A DNA stretch of 64,000 nt from Vibrio tapetis subsp. tapetis (GCF_900233005.1 NZ_LT960611.1:930001-994000); one strand, 5' to 3'; shown: positions 8,717 through 17,860, counted from the first letter of the stretch. The notes: generated by a model not told the origin, from the letters alone. A program made the numbers and translations.

Positions 8717-10153
8717 ATGACAATAAAACGCGTACTGATTGTTGGAGCTTCAGGGTACGTTGGATCGCAGTTAATTCCACTGTTATTAGAACAAGGATTT
8801 CACGTTACCGCAGCCGCACGTCATATTGATTATCTTCACTTACGTACTTCGCCACATCCAAATTTAACTCTTAGGCACCTAGATCTCACTGATCCCGTTG
8901 AAACCGATCTGTGTGTGCAAAACATGGACTGTGCTTTCTTTTTAGTGCACGGGATGGCAAAGGGGCATGATTTTGTCGACTACGAATTATCTTTAGCCAA
9001 AAACTTTCGTGACGCCGTAACTAAAAGTAAAATCCAGCATCTTATTTACCTTAGCGCTATTCAGCCCACAGGTGAAAGCTCCGAACACATACAAGCACGA
9101 AAAATGACAGGAAAAGTCTTGAGGGAATCTCCAGTACCCGTCACGGAACTGCGAGCAGGCATAATTATTGGGCCAGGCTCCGCTGCTTTTGAAATCATGC
9201 GGGACTTTGTCTACAACTTGCCAATAATCATTGGCCCAAAGTCTATTGAATCGACAGCAAACCCTATCGCTTTAGAAAACTTAAATGCGTACCTGCTCTT
9301 GCTAGTCAGCGAAATACCGGTCGATGATCGAATTTTTGAAGTTGGTGGCCCCGACACCCTAACCTACCGCCAACAATTTGAGATTATTTGCCAAGCAACG
9401 GGACGGAACAAAAAAATTCTATCCACCTCTTTACTGACTCCTTACTGGGCATCCCAATGGTTGGGGATGATCACATCGGTTCCATCAAACATAGGACGAG
9501 CGCTACTTTCAGGCTTAGATCATGATTACGTCGCCGACATAAGCCCTATATCGATGCGCTACCCTCAAACCTTGATCTCCTATAAACAAGTCGTTGAACA
9601 CACAGTCGCACACGATGGTGAATATATAAGAAGTAATGTATGGGGCTTCGATCCCGCCGCGCTCACTCGATGGCAGCCCGGTTTTGGTTATTACCCAAAA
9701 CAGACCGGAGCTTCTATTGAAACGACGTTAACTAAAGAACAGCTATGGGCCGTGATTTCTCAGCTTGGCAGTAAAAAAGAAGGCTACTTTTTCGCGAATG
9801 GCTTATGGCGAACCAGAGAGTGGTTAGACATTTTCTTTGGCGGCGGTAAACCAATAAGACGCAGACCTGAAGCTTCGGAGCTGAAAACTGGCGATTTTAT
9901 CGACTCATGGAAAGTCATCCATTGCCAAAAGCATAGGTTTATTTCACTTCTATTTGGCATGAAAGGCCCAGGATTAGGCCGATTAGAATTCACCATTACC
10001 GATCATGGTTCAACTCGAGAACTCAACGTAACCGCATGGTGGCATCCAAAAGGGTTTTCAGGGTTACTGTACTGGTTTGCAATGATGCCAGCGCACTTGT
10101 TTATCTTTAAGGGAATGGTCAAGGCTATCGTTAACAAAGCGACTAAGTGCTAA
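8717..10153 (+). CDS. SDR-type NAD(P)-binding protein with C-terminal DUF2867
   Basis: A 478-residue cytoplasmic protein. The N-terminal ~290 residues form an atypical short-chain dehydrogenase/NmrA-like Rossmann domain: RVLIVGASGYVGSQL carries the GxxGxxG dinucleotide motif and LIYLSAIQP, VTELRAGIIIGPGS follow the pattern of the complex-I 39-kDa/NmrA subgroup. The last ~150 residues match DUF2867 (polyketide cyclase-like fold: LWAVISQLG, GKPIRRRP, WWHPKGFSG). The two-domain form is common in proteobacteria but its substrate is not established. GAGAGGT eight bases upstream supports the start. It is monocistronic and convergent with the DUF2913 gene, sharing a terminator. A threefold 7-bp repeat spans its stop codon. 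Confidence 0.88.
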   Translation: MTIKRVLIVGASGYVGSQLIPLLLEQGFHVTAAARHIDYLHLRTSPHPNLTLRHLDLTDPVETDLCVQNMDCAFFLVHGMAKGHDFVDYELSLAKNFRDAVTKSKIQHLIYLSAIQPTGESSEHIQARKMTGKVLRESPVPVTELRAGIIIGPGSAAFEIMRDFVYNLPIIIGPKSIESTANPIALENLNAYLLLLVSEIPVDDRIFEVGGPDTLTYRQQFEIICQATGRNKKILSTSLLTPYWASQWLGMITSVPSNIGRALLSGLDHDYVADISPISMRYPQTLISYKQVVEHTVAHDGEYIRSNVWGFDPAALTRWQPGFGYYPKQTGASIETTLTKEQLWAVISQLGSKKEGYFFANGLWRTREWLDIFFGGGKPIRRRPEASELKTGDFIDSWKVIHCQKHRFISLLFGMKGPGLGRLEFTITDHGSTRELNVTAWWHPKGFSGLLYWFAMMPAHLFIFKGMVKAIVNKATKC

Positions 10154-10164
10154 GTGCTAAGTGC
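10143..10164 (+). repeat. Threefold CTAAGTG repeat across the SDR stop codon
   Basis: Three head-to-tail copies of CTAAGTG begin inside the last codons of the SDR gene and run past its TAA. Loss or gain of a copy would not change the protein much, because each copy supplies a stop in one frame. Confidence 0.8.
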
Positions 10165-10218
10165 TCAAACCTTGGTGGAATGCTTTGAAATGGCAATTCA
10201 ACAGTGACTCAACCGAAT

Positions 10219-10247
10219 AAAAAAAAGCTCGCGAGGTGCGAGCTTTT
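10219..10247. terminator. Bidirectional terminator between SDR gene and DUF2913 operon
   Basis: AAGCTCGC (10225-10232) pairs with GCGAGCTT (10238-10245), flanked by A's on the left and T's on the right. It serves the two convergent transcription units. Confidence 0.85.
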
Positions 10248-10279
10248 ATGGAATTTACTGTATAACGAAAATCGTAAAT

Positions 10280-10948
10280 CTACGCTTTTTTAGAGAAACC
10301 GATTGGAATTTCAGCTAATTGGTTCGCATGGTTATTTGGAAAAACAAGATACTCACCATGATATTTCACGATGGATTTGTAGTCTGTCACCTTGTGTACC
10401 AAATAGCCTTGCTCTACCGCTAAACGGACAAACTCAGCGTGATTACCACGGACATACCAACTCATTGGCTTAACGAGTTCTTCCCCACCATCAAAGCAGC
10501 TATCGCATTGCTCGGCGCAGAGTACTAAAGAGCTGTCTCCTTCAGTTAAGATCTGCACTTTGCCTTTACCGGTTAGCTCGTATTCTGTAGAAACAGACCA
10601 GTTTTGCTCATCCATAAAATCTAAGAAAGCATCAATTTCTTTATCGATAACCGGTTTCACTGGCTGATCAAGTGGTACTAACTGATGGTACAAAGCAGAA
10701 ATATTTTCAAACGTAGTTTGCAGGCCAACTTGTGTGCCTTTGCTGCGTCCTGACTTCTGCCAACGCGTCAAATCAGGCACGACACAACGGTCAAAACGAT
10801 GACTCTTAAGAGACTTAGTCACCCAGCGAACCAAAAAGTGCGTATTACTAGCCGCAGCATTAATCAAGCGGCCTTTTTCGTGCTCCGCTGCCATTTCTTC
10901 TAAGGCAGAGTTAACCACTTTCTGGATTTCAACGTAGTATGTCGACAT
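10280..10948 (-). CDS. DUF2913 family protein
   Basis: A 222-residue soluble protein of the DUF2913 family, found mainly in vibrios and related bacteria; no biochemical function is established. Recognisable blocks include FLVRWVTKSLK, FDRCVVPDL and WQKSGRSKG near the N-terminus. It has no signal peptide or membrane segment. The correct start is the ATG at 10948 (MSTYYVEIQ), which shares one base with the stop of the upstream transporter gene (TAATG), so translation is coupled; the longer open frame beyond this point overlaps the transporter and is not used. It is the last gene of an rsuA-bcr-DUF2913 operon. Confidence 0.85.
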   Translation of the reverse strand: MSTYYVEIQKVVNSALEEMAAEHEKGRLINAAASNTHFLVRWVTKSLKSHRFDRCVVPDLTRWQKSGRSKGTQVGLQTTFENISALYHQLVPLDQPVKPVIDKEIDAFLDFMDEQNWSVSTEYELTGKGKVQILTEGDSSLVLCAEQCDSCFDGGEELVKPMSWYVRGNHAEFVRLAVEQGYLVHKVTDYKSIVKYHGEYLVFPNNHANQLAEIPIGFSKKA

Positions 10949-12138
10949 TATGCTTTTCTTCCTAACAACCAATAAAACAGCGCTGATAGAAGCGCACATA
11001 AACTCATAACAAAAATCATCGGAGCTGCACTATCACTTGGCATTACCGCCACTACTGCTCCTATTATTGAACCGGTACCAAAACGCAACGTACCCGCTAA
11101 CGACAATGCGGTACCGGCCATGGTCGGATAACCACTTAACAACAGTGCCATGCTGTTACTACCAATTGTAGAAATAGTCCCCACAAAAAGCATAACAAAT
11201 GGAACAATGCCCCATAGCCCTAAATCAAGTATCCAACCGACGACTAACCCGACACCCGCGAGAAGTTGTAACAACAATCCGAAGCGCAGCATCCAGTGCG
11301 AGCCCATTTTTTTGACTATTCGCCCATTTAAACTGGTCATGCCAATTAAACAAACCACATTAAGACCAAACAAGTAACCAAACTCGTCAGGGCTTACGCC
11401 ATACAAACCGATGTAGACAAACGCGCCAGCAGTCAAAAAGGCAAACATGCCAGCAAACGAGAACGAACTCGACAGTATCAAGCCCATCGCAACCGGGTTA
11501 GATAACAACTTAAAATAGTTTGAAAAGGTAGAGCGCACCCTAAGCGGTTGTCGGTTTTCTTCCGCTAAGGTCTCCGGAATTTTCCACATAACAGCCGCAA
11601 TCACAACCGCCGAGAAAATAGCCAGAACCCAAAAGATTGAACGCCAACCAAACCAAATGGCTAAATGGCCACCGATCATCGGTACCACTAGCGGTGCAAC
11701 CGTCATAACTAACGTCACGAACGACATAGCCCGGGCAAAATCTTCACGATCGAACATGTCTCTAACAACAGCTTGAATGACCACTGCCGCTGCAGCCCCT
11801 GCAAAACCTTGCGCAGCGCGGATCCAGGTTAATGAATCGATGCCTGTCGTCGTGGCGCTCACCATTGAGGCTATCGCAAATAACACCACGCCAATAATAA
11901 GTACAGGCCGACGTCCATAACTGTCTGCCAGTGGGCCATGTAATAACTGCCCAATGGCAAAACCTGCCGTATAAGCCGTTAAGGTTATTTGCACTTCACC
12001 AGCTGTCACACCTAGATCTTTTGCGATCGAGGGCATAGCTGGAAGGTACATGTCGATAGCGAGTGGCGTTAGGGCACCAATGGCACCCAATACAAAGAAC
12101 AGTACCCAGCCTAACTGAGGGGATTGTCGAGTCGGCAT
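10948..12138 (-). CDS. bcr: Bcr/CflA family MFS drug exporter
   Basis: A 396-residue major facilitator with twelve predicted helices. The Bcr/CflA signature is present: LTPLAIDMYLPAMP in helix 1, LTAYTAGFAIGQLLHGPLAD with the loop 2-3 motif GRRPVL, and the antiporter segment GFAGAAAAVVIQAVVRD. E. coli Bcr exports bicyclomycin and sulfonamides by proton antiport. The gene follows rsuA by 56 bp on the same strand, as in E. coli, and has AGGAG four bases before its ATG. Drug specificity of this copy cannot be read from the sequence. Confidence 0.92.
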   Translation of the reverse strand: MPTRQSPQLGWVLFFVLGAIGALTPLAIDMYLPAMPSIAKDLGVTAGEVQITLTAYTAGFAIGQLLHGPLADSYGRRPVLIIGVVLFAIASMVSATTTGIDSLTWIRAAQGFAGAAAAVVIQAVVRDMFDREDFARAMSFVTLVMTVAPLVVPMIGGHLAIWFGWRSIFWVLAIFSAVVIAAVMWKIPETLAEENRQPLRVRSTFSNYFKLLSNPVAMGLILSSSFSFAGMFAFLTAGAFVYIGLYGVSPDEFGYLFGLNVVCLIGMTSLNGRIVKKMGSHWMLRFGLLLQLLAGVGLVVGWILDLGLWGIVPFVMLFVGTISTIGSNSMALLLSGYPTMAGTALSLAGTLRFGTGSIIGAVVAVMPSDSAAPMIFVMSLCALLSALFYWLLGRKA

Positions 12139-12194
12139 AACACTCCTAACAAAAATGAGATGAAAAAAGTGCAGGGTTCAACAAAACAGGTCGG

Positions 12195-12893
12195 CTATTT
12201 TTTCCAAACCGAATCGATTTCTTCTTGAGTAAGGTATCGGTATTCGCCCGGTTCCAATGACTCATCAAGTTCAATGGCGCCTATGCGTTCACGATGAAGT
12301 TCTTCTACTTTGTTGCCAAGTGCAGCAAACATGCGTTTAACTTGATGGTACTTACCCTCATGGATGGTAAGTAAAACTTGGTGGTCGTCGATTACTTCGA
12401 GATGAGCAGGAAGTGTTGGTTCTTTTTCACTTCGCAGTTCAATACCCTGCAGGAACTGATCAACATACTCCGGTTTCACTGGATCAGCAAGCCAAACGCG
12501 ATACGTTTTTTCGCACTTATGCTTAGGCGACGTAATGCGGTGAGACCACTTACCGTCATCTGTAATGAGTACCAAACCTGTCGTATCCACATCTAGACGA
12601 CCTGCAAAATGTAAGTTCTCCATCTTCACTTCGTCTAATAACGTAAATGCCGTTGGGTTTGAACCGTCTTCATGAGAACAAACAAAGCCGTCAGGCTTAA
12701 ATAACATGATGAATTTCGGGCCTTGCTTGGCAATAACACGATCTTGCCACTGCACTTCGCAATCATCAGTCACTTTAAATGAACCGGATTTTGTCTTGTC
12801 GCCATTTACTGTTACATCACCACTTTTGATGATTCGAGTTGCTTCTCGGCGTGTTGCTCCAAGGGAGTCACATAAAAATTTATCTAAACGCAT
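12195..12893 (-). CDS. rsuA: 16S rRNA pseudouridine-516 synthase RsuA
   Basis: A 232-residue enzyme that isomerises U516 of 16S rRNA to pseudouridine. It has the N-terminal S4 RNA-binding domain (MRLDKFLCDSLG, about 1-45) and the synthase domain with the catalytic Asp (D101) in GRLDVDTTG. The blocks WSHRITSPKH, EGKYHQVKRMFAALGN and LHRERIG are nearly identical to E. coli RsuA (231 residues). GAGG five bases upstream supports the start. It is the first gene of the rsuA-bcr-DUF2913 unit and is divergent from the radD-like helicase. Confidence 0.97.
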   Translation of the reverse strand: MRLDKFLCDSLGATRREATRIIKSGDVTVNGDKTKSGSFKVTDDCEVQWQDRVIAKQGPKFIMLFKPDGFVCSHEDGSNPTAFTLLDEVKMENLHFAGRLDVDTTGLVLITDDGKWSHRITSPKHKCEKTYRVWLADPVKPEYVDQFLQGIELRSEKEPTLPAHLEVIDDHQVLLTIHEGKYHQVKRMFAALGNKVEELHRERIGAIELDESLEPGEYRYLTQEEIDSVWKK

Positions 12894-12965
12894 GAATACC
12901 TCACAATGCTAAGTGCGCTATTATAGAGGGCTTCACCACATTAGTTGAGCCTTTTCACACTTTTT

Positions 12966-14699
12966 ATGTTTACTCTTCGTCCGTACCAAGCCGATTCCGT
13001 AAAAGCGGTGATTCATTACTTCCGAAAAAACAGCACACCCGCCGTGATCGTTTTGCCTACGGGAGCGGGAAAAAGCCTTGTTATTGCAGAGCTTGCACGC
13101 CTAGCTAAAGGCCGTGTACTGGTCATGGCACACGTAAAGGAACTGGTAGAGCAAAACCATGCAAAATACGAAAGTTATGACTTGAAAGGGTCTGTTTTTT
13201 CAGCTGGGCTCGGGCGAAAAGAAACCGATCAGCAAGTGGTATTTGCATCCGTACAGTCTGTAGTACGAAATTTAGACTCTTTTGCCAATCAGTTTTCTTT
13301 GCTGGTTATCGATGAATGCCACCGAGTGCCGGACGATGAAAAAAGCAGTTATCGCAAAGTCATTAGCCATTTACAGTCCATCAATTCAGGCATCAAGGTA
13401 CTGGGGTTAACAGCCACCCCCTACCGATTAGGGATGGGCTGGATCTATCAGTATCACACAAGAGGAATGGTCCGTAGCGAAGAAAAGCGCTTCTTCCGAG
13501 ATTGTATTTTCGAACTGCCTATTCATTATCTTCTCGATGAAGGCTTTCTAACGCCAGCTAAGCTAATTGATGCTCCCGTACTGAGCTACGATTTCTCACA
13601 AATCAAACCAACCAACACCGGGCGCTATAAAGAGTCCGAAATGGACATGGTAATTGAACAGTCTAAAAGAGCGACACCACAAATTGTCGAGCAAATCCTC
13701 AATTACGCCAAAGCGTGCAAAGGCATTATGATCTTTGCCGCTACCGTTCGGCACGCTCAAGAAATATTAGGCTTACTACCAGAAAGTGAATCAGCGTTAG
13801 TGATTGGCGACACACATACTCTAGAGCGTGACCGCATCATCAATGCGTTTAAAAACCGCGAGATCAAATACCTGGTCAACGTTTCCGTATTAACCACGGG
13901 GTTTGACGCTCCACACGTCGATTTGATTGCCATTTTGCGCCCGACAGAGTCCGTTAGCTTATACCAACAGATAGTCGGCCGTGGCTTACGACTTTCAGAC
14001 GGTAAGAAAGAGTGTTTAGTTCTGGATTACGCGGGTAACAGCTACGATCTATACCAACCTGAAGTGGGCAACCCAAAACCAGATAGTGACAGTGAAATCA
14101 TCACCATCCCTTGCCCTGCGTGTGGCTACAATAATAACTTCTGGGGGAAACTCGACAGCAATGGTTTCCTAATCGAGCACTTTGGGCGTAAGTGCCAAGG
14201 CTATTTTGAAGATGAAGACGGCGTACGTGAACATTGTGATTACAGATTCAGGGCCAAATACTGTAATGAATGCGGCGCAGACAACGACATTGCCGCGCGA
14301 ATATGCCACGAATGCGACGCAACCTTGGTAGACCCTGACAAAAAACTCAAAGAAGCCCTGAACCTAAAAGATGCCTTAGTCTTCGAATGCACTGATATGG
14401 TGTTGAGTGTCTATAAAGACGATAAAGGTAAATCCCAATTAAAAGTGACCTATAAAGGTGACAACGACGCACAAGTGCATCAGTTTTGGTCTTTAACCAC
14501 TAAGAAGCAAAAACAGAACTTCTTAGATCAATTTGTTCGCCCTCACCTTGCAGACAAACACCGACCATTTGATGCTACTAGCCCAACTAAAGTCGTCAAC
14601 AATCAACATCGATTTCGTCTGCCTCAATTCGTTATCGCCAGGAAAGTCGGCCGATTTTGGAAAATGCGCGACAAAATTTTTGACGATGAGCTAAATTAA
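12966..14699 (+). CDS. radD: DNA repair helicase RadD (YejH)
   Basis: A superfamily 2 helicase-like ATPase of 577 residues, close to E. coli RadD (586) in sequence and gene position. RadD helps repair double-strand breaks and interacts with SSB and RecA. Walker A is PTGAGKS (31-37), the Walker B box DECH (116-119), motif III TATP, and motif VI QIVGRGLR. After the helicase core come clustered cysteines (CPACGY, CNECGA, CHECDA), a zinc-binding region. I start at the ATG giving MFTLRPYQ, which aligns with the E. coli protein; a TTG 21 bp upstream could add seven residues. Neither has a clear ribosome-binding site. Confidence 0.94.
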   Translation: MFTLRPYQADSVKAVIHYFRKNSTPAVIVLPTGAGKSLVIAELARLAKGRVLVMAHVKELVEQNHAKYESYDLKGSVFSAGLGRKETDQQVVFASVQSVVRNLDSFANQFSLLVIDECHRVPDDEKSSYRKVISHLQSINSGIKVLGLTATPYRLGMGWIYQYHTRGMVRSEEKRFFRDCIFELPIHYLLDEGFLTPAKLIDAPVLSYDFSQIKPTNTGRYKESEMDMVIEQSKRATPQIVEQILNYAKACKGIMIFAATVRHAQEILGLLPESESALVIGDTHTLERDRIINAFKNREIKYLVNVSVLTTGFDAPHVDLIAILRPTESVSLYQQIVGRGLRLSDGKKECLVLDYAGNSYDLYQPEVGNPKPDSDSEIITIPCPACGYNNNFWGKLDSNGFLIEHFGRKCQGYFEDEDGVREHCDYRFRAKYCNECGADNDIAARICHECDATLVDPDKKLKEALNLKDALVFECTDMVLSVYKDDKGKSQLKVTYKGDNDAQVHQFWSLTTKKQKQNFLDQFVRPHLADKHRPFDATSPTKVVNNQHRFRLPQFVIARKVGRFWKMRDKIFDDELN

Positions 14700-14770
14700 C
14701 CGCTGATTCACTTTATATTCATACAACCTTGATTATAATTTTTAAAATATTAGGCCTTGTAGGTAACCGT

Positions 14771-15160
14771 ATGTTTCGCAAATTAATTATTACAGCACTA
14801 TCAATGAGTGCTTTAGGGCTGGGGCTCGCTGGCCCGGTTTTAGCTCAATCTGATGCTGAGAAACTTGTGGTCGACGTCCCTGCTAATGGAACTCGCATTG
14901 AAATAGATGAAGATCAAGACGAAGTTTACGACGCAGTGCGAGAAGGGAAAATACAACCTTTTTCCGCACTGTATGCCGCGATTGGCGCACAACTCAATGG
15001 TCGAGTCATAAAAGTCGAACTCGAAGAAGACGACGATGAGTGGATTTACGAACTGAAACTCATGCATGAAAACAGCGTTATACGCGCAGAATACAACGCA
15101 GCCACATTAGAATTAATGGAATTGCGCGGTCGTAATCTAAATAGTGTCATTAAAAAATAA
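14771..15160 (+). CDS. Secreted PepSY-domain protein
   Basis: A 129-residue exported protein. A signal peptide is clear (MFRKL, a hydrophobic core, then VLAQ with cleavage after VLA). The mature part is one PepSY-like domain ending with YELKLMHENSVIRAEYNAATLELMELRG, described here as residues ~95-122. AGG seven bases before the ATG at 14771 and the signal peptide decide the start; the frame extends upstream without support. It ends 12 bp before a PhoP-like response regulator, so it is probably the first gene of a three-gene operon and may act as a periplasmic modulator of the sensor. PepSY proteins often inhibit peptidases or bind small ligands; its ligand is unknown. Confidence 0.85.
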   Translation: MFRKLIITALSMSALGLGLAGPVLAQSDAEKLVVDVPANGTRIEIDEDQDEVYDAVREGKIQPFSALYAAIGAQLNGRVIKVELEEDDDEWIYELKLMHENSVIRAEYNAATLELMELRGRNLNSVIKK

Positions 15161-15172
15161 CGGTAGATCCCA

Positions 15173-15832
15173 ATGAAAGTACTGATCGTAGAAGACGACC
15201 AACGTCTAGGACAACAAATCATGGACACCCTTGAGCAAGCCGGCTGGGTGCCTGAACTTTCACAAGATGGTATTGATGCATTATACCGAGCCACGTCAGA
15301 AGTATGGGATGTCATTGTCTTGGATCTTGGTTTACCAAAAATCGATGGTTTGACCGTACTCAAGGGGATCCGCGATGAAAACATTAACACGCCAGTCATT
15401 ATTTTAAGCGCGCGCGACACCTTATCCCAACGCGTAGAAGGCCTCAATGCAGGCGCAGATGACTACTTAACCAAGCCGTTTGAAACGGTTGAGCTAATAG
15501 CGCGTATTCGTGCCCAATTGAGACGAGCTTCAGGTAATGCTTCCCCGGTAATGCAGGTTGGCGATTTAAGCCTTGATACCCGTACCTCCAAAGTACTTTG
15601 GCAAGGACAAGCTGTAAGCCTAACCGCCTTAGAATATAAAGTGGTCGCCTACTTTATGCATAACGCAGATAAAGTCATCTCTAGAACAGAGTTGGTTGAG
15701 CACATTTATAAGCAAGATTTTGACCGTGATTCAAATACCATTGAAGTATTCATTGGCCGTATCCGTAAAAAAATTGCCCCTAAGATCATTGCCACCGTTC
15801 GTGGACTAGGATACCGACTCAATGCCGACTAG
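15173..15832 (+). CDS. Response regulator, OmpR/PhoP-like
   Basis: A 219-residue two-component response regulator. The receiver domain (1-120) has the acidic pair ED at 7-8, the phosphoacceptor D51 in VLDLGLP, the conserved Ser in LSARD and the Lys in LTKPF. The C-terminal winged helix (about 125-218: LTALEYKVVAYFM, SNTIEVFIGRIRKKI, VRGLGYRL) is of the OmpR/PhoB class. It most resembles PhoP/QseB-type regulators. The gene overlaps the following kinase gene by 11 bp, making the pair certain. Targets are unknown. Confidence 0.93.
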   Translation: MKVLIVEDDQRLGQQIMDTLEQAGWVPELSQDGIDALYRATSEVWDVIVLDLGLPKIDGLTVLKGIRDENINTPVIILSARDTLSQRVEGLNAGADDYLTKPFETVELIARIRAQLRRASGNASPVMQVGDLSLDTRTSKVLWQGQAVSLTALEYKVVAYFMHNADKVISRTELVEHIYKQDFDRDSNTIEVFIGRIRKKIAPKIIATVRGLGYRLNAD

Positions 15833-17156
15833 GCCCAAGTTTGCCAAGCACCTAAGCCTCCGTAATCGACTTCTGGCTGCCGCCGCTTTATGGCTAGGCG
15901 TCATGATTTTGATTGCGGGCTTACTCATTCCGAATTTAATCAAAACCTACTTAGAAGACGATATAAAAAGCCAGTTAAGCCTCTCGATGGATGAACTTAC
16001 CGCTAACCTCGATGTTTCCGATACGGGGCAATTGGTGATGCCTTATAGACTGTCTGACCCGCGTTTTTCTCAGCCGTACAGTGGCCTCTATTGGATGGCA
16101 AGCTCTGAGCATCAAGTGTTACGCTCTCGCTCACTCTGGGATCAAGTCATCAAATTCAAACGTTTTCATAGTGCAATTGGTGCGAACGGTGAAAAGCTCA
16201 TTTCTATCCAGCGCGATATTTACTTACCCGACTTTTCAAAGCCAATTACCATCACGATCGGCACAAACGATGACGCGCTAGAGCACACATTAGATGCACT
16301 AACAGGTCAACTCTGGCTAATACTCAGTCTATTATTTGCCGGTGTGCTTATTTTGATTGGGTTCCAAGTCACTTGGTCTTTAAGACCGCTTGGTAAAATG
16401 CAAAAAGAACTCAACTTGCTAAAAGACGGCAAACAAAATCAATTAGATGGTGATTATCCAAAAGAAATTCAGCCTCTTTTAACCGACCTTAATGCGCTGT
16501 TGTTTCATTACCAAGAACTCCTAGCCCGAGCAAGAAATCACGCTGGTAATCTTTCTCACGCCCTGAAAACACCAATCTCAGTACTAAAAAACGAAGTTGC
16601 TCAACTGCCACCAGAACAGCAGAGAAAAATGTGCCCTCCTCTGATGGAGTTACAACAACATATAGATTACCACTTAGGACGTGCTCGTATGGCAGGTTCT
16701 ATGAACATTCTATCGGTAAGCAGTTTACCTAGTGAGCGAGTCGATGCCATCTCTCTGGCGTTCGATAAAGTTTATGCACAACGCGACATCATCCTGATTA
16801 ATGAAATCGATACTGAACTGCAAGTCGCCGTCGAACAAGCCGACTTAGACGAAATGCTCGGTAACCTATTAGAAAATGGCTATAAGTGGGCACAAAGTCA
16901 GATAAGAGTTCACTCAAAAGAGAGCGACGGCAAGCAAGTTCAACTGATCATTGAAGATGATGGACCTGGCATTGATAAATCGAGTTACCAAGAAGTATTA
17001 AAACGTGGTGTTCGCTTAGATGAAAGTACACCAGGTACGGGACTGGGGCTTAATATCGTCTGTGAAATGGCACACAGTTACCGTGGATCATTAAACTTAG
17101 ACTCTAGTGAGCGTGGAGGCTTGAAAACCATACTGACACTTCAAATTCATAAGTGA
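15822..17156 (+). CDS. Sensor histidine kinase, PhoQ-like
   Basis: A 444-residue inner-membrane kinase paired with the preceding regulator. Helix 1 (about 17-37) and helix 2 (about 162-183) enclose a periplasmic sensor of ~125 residues. The phosphorylated His is H246 in LSHALKTPISVL, a form typical of PhoQ-like kinases. The ATPase boxes are present: N box NLLENGYKWA, G1 DDGPGID, G2 GTGLGL. The periplasmic domain does not obviously hold a named fold. With a PepSY protein upstream, sensing of a metal, peptide or lipid at the outer face is possible but unproved. Confidence 0.92.
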   Translation: MPTRPKFAKHLSLRNRLLAAAALWLGVMILIAGLLIPNLIKTYLEDDIKSQLSLSMDELTANLDVSDTGQLVMPYRLSDPRFSQPYSGLYWMASSEHQVLRSRSLWDQVIKFKRFHSAIGANGEKLISIQRDIYLPDFSKPITITIGTNDDALEHTLDALTGQLWLILSLLFAGVLILIGFQVTWSLRPLGKMQKELNLLKDGKQNQLDGDYPKEIQPLLTDLNALLFHYQELLARARNHAGNLSHALKTPISVLKNEVAQLPPEQQRKMCPPLMELQQHIDYHLGRARMAGSMNILSVSSLPSERVDAISLAFDKVYAQRDIILINEIDTELQVAVEQADLDEMLGNLLENGYKWAQSQIRVHSKESDGKQVQLIIEDDGPGIDKSSYQEVLKRGVRLDESTPGTGLGLNIVCEMAHSYRGSLNLDSSERGGLKTILTLQIHK

Positions 17157-17320
17157 ACAGCGTAATTTTTCTTGTTTCCCGCACAAAGATTGCTCTAACA
17201 CCTTACAATCCTTAAACCCGAATAACTGTCTGGAATCTAACCACTTTACGCGTTCATTCAAACATATTGAGCAAGGGAATCGAAAAAAGCTAAATTTAGT
17301 CTGGATTAAGCCTGAAACTC

Positions 17321-17349
17321 TTGCTCTGGTTAGGATTGAGTGATAGTAT
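17321..17349 (+). promoter_or_regulatory. Candidate sigma-70 promoter of rplY
   Basis: TTGCTC (17321-17326) and TAGTAT (17344-17349) are separated by 17 bp. Transcription would begin near 17356 and give a leader of about 105 nt before rplY. Confidence 0.55.
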
Positions 17350-17355
17350 CCGCGC

Positions 17356-17459
17356 TCGTTCCAATCATCACTACCAATGAAGATTGTGAACCACGCATTG
17401 CTAACTGGGTCGCTACGTTAGCAATGAAGTTTAATTTTACTATTTTGAGAGTAAATACA
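17356..17459 (+). promoter_or_regulatory. Structured 5' leader of rplY, probable L25 autoregulatory element
   Basis: The leader contains a perfect 10-bp stem, CATTGCTAAC (17396-17405) with GTTAGCAATG (17417-17426), around an 11-base loop, preceded by a smaller stem CAATC/GATTG (17362-17366, 17382-17386). Ribosomal-protein leaders in gammaproteobacteria, including ones for L25, are known to be bound by their product. L25 binds 5S rRNA, so mimicry of 5S loop E is a reasonable model. The stems are seen; regulation is inferred. Confidence 0.5.
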
Positions 17460-17738
17460 ATGAAATTTGAAGCAGTAGTACGTACTGAACTAGGTAAGGG
17501 TGCGAGCCGCCGCCTACGTCACGCTGGCCAATTCCCAGCAGTTGTTTACGGTGGTGAAGCAGCACCTGTATCTATCGCGTTAACTCACTCTGAAGTTATC
17601 ACGCAAATGGATAAGCCTGAGTTCTACGAAACAATCACTCTTGTGATTGATGGCGCAGAAGTTAAGGTTAAGCCACAAGACGTTCAACGTCACGCGTTCA
17701 AGCCAAAAGTTGAGCACATGGATTTCATCCGCGTATAA
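17460..17738 (+). CDS. rplY: 50S ribosomal protein L25
   Basis: A 92-residue ribosomal protein, the short single-domain L25 typical of gammaproteobacteria (E. coli 94). It binds 5S rRNA in the central protuberance of the large subunit. The N-terminal [18 protein letters not shown] and the blocks FPAVVYGG and [10 protein letters not shown] are diagnostic. The start is the ATG at 17460, giving MKFEAV; the open frame extends 40 codons upstream but those codons lie in the structured leader. It is a single-gene unit with its own promoter and a terminator. Confidence 0.97.
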   Translation: MKFEAVVRTELGKGASRRLRHAGQFPAVVYGGEAAPVSIALTHSEVITQMDKPEFYETITLVIDGAEVKVKPQDVQRHAFKPKVEHMDFIRV

Positions 17739-17828
17739 TTCTTTTACCCAAAAGAATTTACAAAGATAGAAACCCTATCTTTTGCATATAAGACTATCGG
17801 CCTTACCATCCGAGAATCTAGAAAATTC

Positions 17829-17860
17829 GAAAGCCCGATGCTACCAACATCGGGCTTTCA
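17829..17860 (+). terminator. Terminator-like hairpin after rplY
   Basis: GAAAGCCCGATG pairs with CATCGGGCTTTC around a 7-base loop. The T tract is short and interrupted, so termination may be partial. Confidence 0.55.

Noticed and set aside
14771..17156. CarRS (VprAB) system controlling lipid A glycylation
   Set aside because: The known locus is accompanied by an OB-fold protein, whereas this one has a PepSY protein; sequence alone does not establish orthology.
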